Assembly: GCA_032622095.1 (NCBI GenBank)
Contig: CP136064.1
Coordinates: forward strand, 256,163,863 to 256,227,862
Source of the DNA: Siphonodentalium dalli
Taxonomy: Eukaryota; Mollusca; Scaphopoda; Gadilida; Siphonodentaliidae
DNA length: 64,000 bases
Reading direction: 5' to 3'
Below are positions 56,357 to 64,000 of the stretch, piece after piece. The notes under the pieces were generated by a model. It was not told the DNA's origin and did no database searches. It saw only the letters and a program-made list of their open reading frames with translations. Numbering within the stretch: position 1 is the stretch's first letter; each line of letters opens with the position of its first letter. The position numbers and the translations under genes were made by a program.

Positions 56357-57641
56357 ACGGTCTGAGACCGCGCAACATCGCTGCCAACCTTTGACCGTTA
56401 AACAAACGCTCAGGCCGTAGCATGTTCCATGGTATAAAACCGTTTAAGTAACTGGCAGACCGTAACCAGTAACTGTCATAGCGTTGTATTTTTTACGGTT
56501 CAACACCGTTTAATTAATATCAAGACCGTAACTAATAAAGGTCAGACCAATGGTATTTTTCATGGGTCAACACCAATTGTTTGCTCTTAATTTGCTAATT
56601 TACAATAGAATTAGCCAGGTTCCAATGGTGACAATATGATTTCCCGGTAGGCATTACGATCCATATGTTTCTGAATGGTAGTATTATTCGTAACTGAAAA
56701 ATACATCTTAGTTCTTATGTTACGATCATAGTTTTGATGAAATGTAAATCCTCAATGCATAAAGTGATAGACAATATTTATGAAACCTTTCAGTTTGCAG
56801 AGGATCAAGCTTGTTATCTGCCTCGTATAATTTAATCCGGAAAAAGGCTGCGCACGCGTAATGTGTTCGCCTTTCACTAACTATACTGTATAAATATGGC
56901 TGTAAATAAAAAACGATACTAGTATTAGCTGATAAGCCAACCCATCACTAATACTAATTTCGACCATTTTAAAACATGAATCGGCATGCCCTTTTAAGCC
57001 ATACAAACAACGCTACACAGTTAAAACTCAAATTTATGCACATGTAAAAGTAATATATCTTAATGGCTTACTTTTAGGTAACATGCAAGGCGTGAAATTG
57101 TCCAGTTACTTGTAAACACAAGTTTTTGTTTTAACAGGTGAATCCGTACACCATGACGATACAGTAGAAGTCAGAAGAAGTGGTATTTTTAGGCGCACCA
57201 TTATTGCGATATTCAGCGTGCTTAATTTAGAACGATAGGCCGATCACGATCGGCAAATGTTAACCCATCCCTTGGCGATAGTAATTTACTACTTTTTTAC
57301 TTTAAACATATTTTATTTGTAATAATACAAAGTGGATTGGGGCACAAGTTACATAACTTAATGAGCCCCTCTCCAGAATACATTGTTACAAAATTACATA
57401 ATTGACAAAGTGGCACAATAAGTAACTTATTTACAGCTGTGTGGAATGTGAGAGAATGGTGACTGGTGAAGGATGATCTTGCGGATCGTTAGGAAAGGAT
57501 GATGTAAGGTAGTGGGGGTGCCAACGTCGATTGTGTTTATTTAAAACATTGTTATGGCCGAGCAAGTACCAGGTCGAAAAAAGCAATAAACAACAATATA
57601 CATATTTATGTCCTACTTATTAATTAAGTTAATATCATTTG
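56357..57641. other. No gene; ACCGT-motif cluster, then LINE 3' region
   Basis: ACGGT/ACCGT motifs are dense at 56357-56560. Bases 57540-57641 are the 3' untranslated end of the minus-strand LINE. Between them nothing is recognised. Confidence 0.45.
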
Positions 57642-59086
57642 TCAGAAACGTTTAGTTTCCGTAATAAAATGTTGTACTATTTTGAACAATTTCACATTTT
57701 GTTTTATATCTATGTTTTGGATGCCAGAAAGTAAATCATTCATATGTGTTAATTTGAGTCCTTCTCTGTGTAGCGAATGATACATTTCTATTCGTTCTGA
57801 TTGGTACAGGGAACACATGAAAAGGTAATGATATGCATCTTCGCATTGGTTGCCGCATGCGCAACGTGGGCTGTCAGATATGTAGTTTTGGAATTTATCA
57901 GACTTTAGATCACTGCAATAGTTCCGTAATTTTGCGTGAAGTACGTTACATTGCCTGCGTCCCGTGTAGAAATACCTCGGGGGTCTAGTGATGGGGTCAA
58001 TTATTCTAAGATACGTAGGGGCATCTGTTATTACGGACGGCATGTCATTCCACGCTTTTATGGTTGAAGGGAAAAATGACTTTTTGTAATTCTCAGTGTT
58101 ACTGAAATATGTGTAAAAAAATTCGGGATATCTGAATTCATACCATGATATGTCAGCTATTCTGGGTGGTAATATGTTTGTGAGATAAATAGGGGCATTC
58201 CGATTGATAATGTTGTACATAGTTTGTAATTTGTGTAATTCACGCCTCCTCCTCAGTGGGGGTCAGCCTACTTCTTTCATTGTGTTTATATCAGAGACTG
58301 ATCGTGTGAGTCCACTGACTATTCTGGCTGCATCAATGTGTAACCGTTCAAGTTTATCCATTATATATTTAGGTGCATTTGCCCATACGACATCGGCATA
58401 ATCGTATAATGGTAAAATATACGTTTTATATATGTTTTCTAGGGTCTTCCTATCGAGCTGGTATTTAAATCTTCTTAGTTGTGATAAACGCGAGGCTATT
58501 CTTTTAATAGTTGCATTGATATGATTGTTCCATGACATATTTGATTGGAGTTCAAGACCGAGGTGTTTATGTGTCTCAACAAAGGATATACTATAATTAT
58601 TAAAGGTTAAATTAGGAGTATCGCCGGATGTGCCAGTCAAAGAGTACGACATGCCCATCGTTTTTGAGGGATTAAAATTGACTAGCCAATTGTTTGACCA
58701 TCTTGATATGTTTTCAAGATCCTTGTTCATGGTTTGCTCCAATTAATTTAGGTCGTGGTGCTCGTTAGTAATGCAAGTGTCGTCAGCGTACATTCTCGTA
58801 ACAGAACAGATGTTGTCTGCTAAATCATTGATGTAAACCAAAAATAGAAAAGGGCCTAGGATTGTGGCACGCCCGCTGGGATGATCTCATAGCTAGAAAA
58901 GCTGTTGTTAACTAATACGCGCTGCTGTCGGTTATTTAAATAGTCTCCTAGCCATTTCAAAGATTTACCACGAACTCCATAACTTGAAAGTGTATGTATT
59001 AGTAATTTACTATGATCGGAGAGTTTTGGTTTTGAATTATAGAGTATACTGTTATTTACTATTATAGACAAATGTACATAACACAC
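57642..59086 (-). pseudogene. LINE (CR1/jockey-like) reverse transcriptase, broken and 5'-truncated
   Basis: Read on the minus strand from 59086 it shows the RT finger region (SSYGVRGKSLKWLGDYL, then GVPQS at the fingers/palm junction), the catalytic YADD at 58790-58779, a thumb region (DLENISRWSNNWLVNFN), the segment 'YADVVWANAP', and a C-terminal Cys/His motif CACGNQCEDAYHYLFMC. A one-base shift near 58858 separates fingers from palm. In-frame stops lie at 58743-58745 and 58263-58265. The stop at 58263 looks like a single-base change. Sequence 5' of the fingers is missing, as is the endonuclease. It is a dead copy that retains most of the catalytic core. Confidence 0.88.
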
Positions 59087-59689
59087 ATTATTGGAATTTG
59101 TGGGTCATTCGCATTTATATAAGATAATGCACTGGTACAGAATCTGTAATGCTGCACCACCACAGCGTTGGGTTAAATGTGAAAGGTAACCTGTACATGG
59201 AATACTTGGGTTAAGAGAGTTCAATTTAAGTTCTACCAACAATATAGATCAAGATAAGCCACCTCACTGCTGACCCATTCATATCAATTATATAGCAGAG
59301 CTGTCAACAAATCACAGGAATTGTTTATGTTGAAAGCTGACATCTCTATTAAACCAATAACATTTATAATGACATCAGACCATCTGTAGAGTGATACTGG
59401 TATCTTCAGCTGTGCAAGGCAGCACATATGTCCAAGTCTACTGTTAATATCATGTGATGTGTATTGTTGAATCTTTATTTTAAATTAGATACCATAGCTT
59501 TCTTTATCAGATTATCTGCACATTGGTATAAGAGACATCAGAAAATAATATAGCCGTATCAATAGCTAAGTAGCCCAAAGGCATGGGATGGAATTGGTGA
59601 ATTGGGTTCAAAGTTGCTCCAAACAAATTTACCAGTACATAACACAAGATTTTGGACCGATTTAAACCGATTTGGTGTGGTGACTAGGA
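59087..59689. other. No gene recognised
   Basis: Unassigned DNA upstream (on the minus strand) of the LINE truncation point. Confidence 0.5.
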
Positions 59690-60085
59690 GTACCCTTGGC
59701 AGAGTTATAATGGTGTTAGTTTTTCAAATTTTGTTAACTTTAATTTTTTTTTTTTTAAATATTTAAACAATTTATTTTTTATTATATATATATTTTTATT
59801 TATTTATTTTGTTTTGTTAAATTGAGCAAGAATTTCGAAAAAGGGCCATAACTCAGTTAAAAATAGTCGGATCAGCCCCATATTCGAACTCGGTCTTTAT
59901 TTTGGGCTGAGAAACTCACATAACAAATTTGGTTGCGACCAGATAGAAAATGTTTCTACGGACGGACAGACAGATGGACCGACGGTACGACGGACAGACG
60001 GACGGACGACCGAACGAACGAACGACGAGTGGTCAAACCAGACAACGATACTATGTTTACCATAATTGGTATGGGTAAACATAAA
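59690..60085. repeat. Dispersed repeat with GACG microsatellite ('gggccataactc' type)
   Basis: A T-rich part (59735-59820), then 'aagggccataactcagtta', 'atattcgaactcggtc', 'ttggttgcgaccaga' and a GACGGACAGACGGACGG-type stretch (59960-60025). From memory, units of this plan are very common in mollusc genomes. It ends in a small hairpin 'gtttaccataattggtatgg' plus 'gtaaac'. Confidence 0.6.
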
Positions 60086-60528
60086 AAGGTGTGATTATAG
60101 CACAAAACCAAAAACAATAATCTGTCGCGCTTATTATTGTAATATTGAACGCAATTTTTGCGATAGAAAGCGCGCTAAATTTAATACAGACCCGATAGTG
60201 TTATATTTATATTAGATAAATACTGTGCATATAGTGTACATATAGCATTTACAACTATAATTATATACACATCTAATACATTGTATCTATTTATACAATA
60301 AACAATATAGAAGAAGCAATAATTTGATTTAAATGTCACAATTGTTTAGCGCAAGATGTCGCAATATTAAGTGCAAAATATTGAGATATTAAGTGCAAAA
60401 TATTGCAATAATATCACAAGCGACATGGTTATAAGCGTTTCCACTTGCAATATTATTACGATATTGGGCGCGAAAATAGCGCGCTTAATATACCACTTCT
60501 TTTGACTGGTACTGTATATCAATAACAG
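60086..60528. other. No gene; AT-rich with 'aatattaagtgc' repeats
   Basis: The motif 'aatattaagtgcaaaatatt' is repeated near 60361 and 60385. 'gcgcgctaaatttaat' (60170) and 'agcgcgcttaatata' (60478) hint at an old inverted or direct repeat. Confidence 0.4.
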
Positions 60529-60882
60529 CTAGTTGGGATTGGAACCTTCAAGATAACAGCAGATCCCATAATAAATGTGCGCAATGACTTGGTGACAATG
60601 TTCTCCTGTAGTCGCACATTTTCCATGAAATGTTAAAGCATGATGCATCAAACTGTATACTGGTATCACGACACTTAGTATCAATATCAGTGAGTCAGCC
60701 AAAGATAGTTTGATAAGAACATCCAACCAATAGTGTACTCCCGGTAAATTGTCGTAATAACTTGAGGATAACATGGCGAATGATGACAATGTCTCATATC
60801 CACACGTTTCAATGAAAATTGATGAACACGGGATGAATTGGTCCGTGTAATTGTAAAGTTGGAATTGTAGATATGTGATCAT
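60529..60882 (-). CDS. Uncharacterised ORF with hydrophobic 'LSLADSL' segment
   Basis: 117 codons on the minus strand. An Asn-Tyr-Thr glycosylation motif lies near residue 11. A hydrophobic span (LIKLSLADSLILILSVVIPV, about residues 58-77) resembles helix 2 of class A G-protein-coupled receptors, where LAxAD is conserved. Helices 1 and 3 are not evident, so if it is receptor-derived it is a fragment or one exon. A chance ORF is quite possible, and I give it low confidence. Confidence 0.2.
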   Translation of the reverse strand: MITYLQFQLYNYTDQFIPCSSIFIETCGYETLSSFAMLSSSYYDNLPGVHYWLDVLIKLSLADSLILILSVVIPVYSLMHHALTFHGKCATTGEHCHQVIAHIYYGICCYLEGSNPN

Positions 60883-61692
60883 CCATCACTGCGTGGCGTC
60901 AGTTCATTGTTTACAGTGTTGTTGTTGCTGACATTGAAGCTCTTGTGAATTACACTGGTGCGTACATTACATGTACATGTATATCATATGTTGTAAATGT
61001 ACATGCATGTTCTTTGAAACAATCAGATTCAGAACACTGTCAACTGGATTGTCAACATTCTAATAGTAATAGCTGCTCGTTGTTGTTATTATTGTCGCTA
61101 TTAGTTGACATCGAAGCTCGTGTTAATTGTATCCTCATGTGTCAGTAAATGTGCCAGTGTTTTGATACTAAGTCACAACACTGTCAATTTCAACATCAGC
61201 ATTGAGTCGAATGAAGTCAGGTTACAGCCGACCCCGGATCATGCCATGATTGATTGGCATGAATCTCTACTCTCGAATTTAGTGGAAATTGTCAATGATT
61301 AAGCCGGTTTTCGTAGAATTTAAACTCGTCCGGTTATCAAAGGAACAGAAATCAGACCGTCTTAACAACTGTCCACAATCGAAAAGGTAACAGTTTCCCA
61401 AAAATCAATAGTTTGTGATCAAATACGCAACGCCAACGATAAATGGCGAATAAATGAGGTGAGTGCTAAAGCGGGAACTTAAACCCGGAATGAGAATAAC
61501 GTACTAATGAATATACGTACTGACCTGCATAACACAGAATGAATGCCGGATTAATAATACATATTAAATATCAGCAGAGTAATATTCAGTCATTCTGTAT
61601 GGAGTCATTGCCGTATATAATATGGTCGCCGATAAATATACTATTGAATTTTGACGACATGACTTTAAATTATGAAAATATTTAATTAGACA
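60883..61692. other. No gene recognised
   Basis: Near 61240-61275 a 'gatcatgccatga' / 'tggcatgaatctctactct' stretch resembles a decayed half of the palindromic MITE family at 19755 and 21332. Confidence 0.45.
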
Positions 61693-61805
61693 ATTTTCAT
61701 GGGCACATAAAATAACGGTAAAAAACCGTCAAACTGATGAAACGGTATGGGACCGTCTATTATGACGGCCAGAAACCGTCGAACCGACACTATTTTCTAA
61801 CAGTG
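61693..61805. repeat. ACCGT-motif end with CACTGTTAG-type terminal repeat
   Basis: Six ACGGT/ACCGT motifs lie in 100 bases, ending TTTTCTAACAGTG then TA. It mirrors 50956-50979 and is probably the other end of that element. Confidence 0.6.
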
Positions 61806-62279
61806 TAGGTAACCATATTTCCATTATTTGAAAGTCTATGAGTACGAAGTAATGTTACGCGGATGGCAGATTAGCCGGAATGCGAAAATACTAATTGTCA
61901 ATAGCAAATGTATCAAATACATGCTATATTATTTGCATACTAGTCCCATATACTTATTTAAGTTATCGTGTAGTCACTAATCACTGAGTGGCTTTAGTTT
62001 ACAGCCCGTATCAACATGTTTGTTTACACGATCATGTATGGCACTCGTTGCCCAATCCACTATCAGTCAATTAATTTGATTACGTCTTGTACGCGGAAAT
62101 TCGCAATTTAATTTATGGCTCCGGCCATAAATTAAATTTATATCAAATTATTAACTTTGATTTTAAGATAACGTATCAACCTGAAACTTTACAGAATATA
62201 TATATCTTCGACTCAAATTACTTATTTTTCTATATATTATCGATATTAGATCGTTGTTAATACCGAAAATTTATTGAAA
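61806..62279. other. No gene; short hairpin
   Basis: A 15-bp stem 'aatttaatttatggc' with a TCCG loop lies at about 62105-62138. Otherwise AT-rich. Confidence 0.5.
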
Positions 62280-62545
62280 ATGGTTCGGTGTCGTTTTCGG
62301 TGCCAGATTAAGAAGGCGTGTCGAACGAGAGTGACAAACTATAAGCGTACGCGTGTTGTAAAAAAATAATGGCTGAAGATTCCGGGCAAAGCGACACTGC
62401 TACTGAAGTAACATATTGGCTGTTCAAAGTGAATTATTCCAAGACTGACCCAATAATTGTTGATCTATACATCCATCGAAATCCAATCAAAACGGAACAT
62501 TACAAAAACGTACCAATAACAGAACTAATTAAAATAGCACAATAA
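62280..62545 (+). CDS. Two overlapping tiny ORFs (29 and 58 codons) joined at A7-TAATG
   Basis: ORF a (62280-62369) codes for a Cys- and Arg/Lys-rich peptide and ends AAA AAA TAA. ORF b (62369-62545) starts in the overlapping TAATGG, with G at +4, and codes for 58 residues without a recognised domain. ORF b is in the -1 frame, and seven A's (62360-62366) make a slippery site directly before the stop. It may be a frameshift-linked gene, an exon or coincidence in AT-rich DNA. Confidence 0.2.
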
Positions 62546-63672
62546 TTAAAAAAATATTACAAATAGATTTTTTTGTCGTGAATTTGCTACCGAGAAGTCA
62601 CAAAACTAAGCTACAGCTTGCTTTGTAATGACACATGTTTGGACTAATTCCATTTGTTTTTCATAAGATATATTAATGCCAGTCTATTGAAAATATTCGA
62701 TTGCCACGTCCTAATAATGCAGTAACGGTGTTACTCTTGCTGAACATAAATGGTGGTCCCGCAAAGCGGTTTATCCAAAATAAAAAATGAAAGAAAAAAA
62801 AAAAAAAAAACGGATAGTACTTTCACAACCAAAAACAACGATAATGGTGTCCTCATAAAAATAAACCTCATGCGAATATGATTATGTTATGTCTGAGATG
62901 CCGAGAATGTATGCAGGTTTCCAGAACTTCAGTTACAACAACAAAACAACATCAGTAGCATATGCTATAAAATCTAATTGAAGATCGGAATTGGCTTTTT
63001 CCCCATACATCTATTGTCAGAAATTGCACATGGGATAACAAATAGTCTATGTTAATACCAATTAATAACAAATAGTCTATGTTAATACCAATTAGAACAT
63101 ATCAAACCAAACAAAAATTTAGGTACTGCAAGTATGTTTCCCTTAAAACATCGGCAATATATACATGTAGTAAACGGTGTCTGAGTCTCTATCCGAATGG
63201 GGCACAATCAGGACAGTGGCCTGCACAAAGCATGCAATCAGTCCAACCGCTACTGTGAGACACCATGGTAAAACAATCAATCGGTAGGGTGATCACAGGA
63301 AGCATTGCATCATTCACAAAACAGCTACTGGAAAATTAAAATCGTTATTGCCTGCATATCCAAAGTCCAGACAAACATCGGACTATAGTCCATCCATTTG
63401 GATGGAAAGGTTGGATTCTAGATCTAATAGAATGGTACCACTTTAAACAGCTGACACATACGCAACTTGAATTACCTGTGTTTTGATACATCTGGTTCCA
63501 TATATATACACCAGTACACACATGCCCTTTATCCCTTTACCCAACAAAACGGCCAAAACCGGCCAAATAAAGCCTAAAATATCTTCGGTCTGTCTCAATA
63601 GAACCATACAAATATGGATATCATTGGAACCGGCTCCTTGACCACATTGTGATAGTTACAGTTATGCCCCGT
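62546..63672. other. No gene; 30-bp tandem duplication
   Basis: 'ataacaaatagtctatgtta' plus 'ataccaatta' occurs twice at 63035-63094. An A-run lies at 62793-62810. No coding region is supported. Confidence 0.5.
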
Positions 63673-63741
63673 GCCAATGCATTCTCTTATATATGCGAGT
63701 CGACCATAGGTCGCCTCGCATATATAAGAGAATGCGTTGGC
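63673..63741. repeat. 69-bp palindrome, left of a pair
   Basis: The arms GCCAATGCATTCTCTTATAT and onward pair across a central ATA (63706-63708) with two non-Watson-Crick positions. Confidence 0.9.
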
Positions 63742-63789
63742 CATTTTTTCTTACATTCTTTAACAATTTTATAATTTTTAATGTGTTAA

Positions 63790-63858
63790 GCCAATGCATT
63801 CTCTTATATATGCGAGGCGACCTATGGTCGACTCGCATATATAAGAGAATGCATTGGC
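63790..63858. repeat. 69-bp palindrome, right of a pair
   Basis: It is the exact reverse complement of 63673-63741 but for one base. The two lie 48 bases apart inside a wider inverted repeat: 'ccctttacccaaca' near 63532 against 'tgttgggtaaaggg' near 63872. Confidence 0.9.
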
Positions 63859-64000
63859 ACAGGGCCTTTCTGTTGGGTAAAGGGTTAAGCGAATGTGGGA
63901 AAGGAAATAAAATTACAGAAACAATATGGATAGGATGATCACTGGAAGCTGTTGACCATTCACCCTGATTCACCCAGAAAAAAAACGGCTTGCAAATAAG
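63859..64000. other. Window end, no gene
   Basis: It contains the outer arm of the nested inverted repeat ('tgttgggtaaaggg' near 63871-63884), then unassigned sequence. Confidence 0.5.

Larger units (their letters stand above)
50956..61805. mobile_element. Possible large DNA element with TA duplication, interrupted by nested insertions
   Basis: The left end CACTGTTAGAAAA (50956) is mirrored at 61793-61805, each flanked by TA. Just inside both ends, and again at 56357-56560, short ACCGT/ACGGT motifs recur every 15-25 bases. This suggests that one element was split by the TTAA-flanked insertion that starts at 50984. Two independent insertions of one family would also give this picture. No transposase is visible. 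Confidence 0.35.

Overview
The window looks like nuclear DNA from a metazoan, most likely a marine invertebrate. The evidence is the absence of dense coding, genes split by GT-AG introns, abundant AT-rich non-coding DNA, LTR and LINE retrotransposons, many short palindromic or terminal-inverted-repeat DNA elements, long minisatellites and one large satellite array. Several dispersed repeats (a 'gggccataactc' unit with GACG-type microsatellites, a 'gacctgaccttgacc' unit) recall mollusc or lancelet genomes, but I cannot assign a species from sequence alone.

Layout. 1-7752: 3' portion of a Ty3/gypsy-type LTR retrotransposon. It has gag (open at the left edge), pol in the -1 frame joined by a textbook slippery site, two further ORFs in the envelope position, a purine tract and a candidate 3' LTR. 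7789-10270: head-to-tail Helitron-like non-autonomous repeats. 11950-14515: three different minisatellites. 16788-24093: a cluster of inverted repeats, palindromes and small elements with target-site duplications, a LINE tail and a tandem duplication. 25128-26320: a second array of the same 25-bp minisatellite seen at 13.5 kb. 27348-28520: a MITE-like element with a 9-bp duplication, then diverged tandem repeats. 30874-38698: 18 full tandem copies of a 431-bp unit containing two tRNA-like segments in head-to-head orientation. 38695-46800: small inverted-repeat elements, hairpins and a LINE tail. 46912-48998 (minus): two exons of a C-type lectin domain gene, the only host protein gene I can support. 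50956-61805: nested DNA elements around a broken LINE (57642-59086, minus). 61806-64000: mostly unassigned sequence, a tiny two-ORF locus and a pair of near-identical 69-bp palindromes.

How parts work together. The retroelement frames are arranged to make a Gag-Pol fusion by -1 frameshifting. The third ORF, with its strong Kozak ATG behind a possible splice acceptor, would be made from a subgenomic message. The lectin exons fit by splice phase, and the intron between them begins with 23 tandem copies of its own 5' splice-site motif. Most of the rest is selfish or satellite DNA. The 431-bp array is the most unusual structure: it carries RNA polymerase III-type promoter boxes in each repeat.
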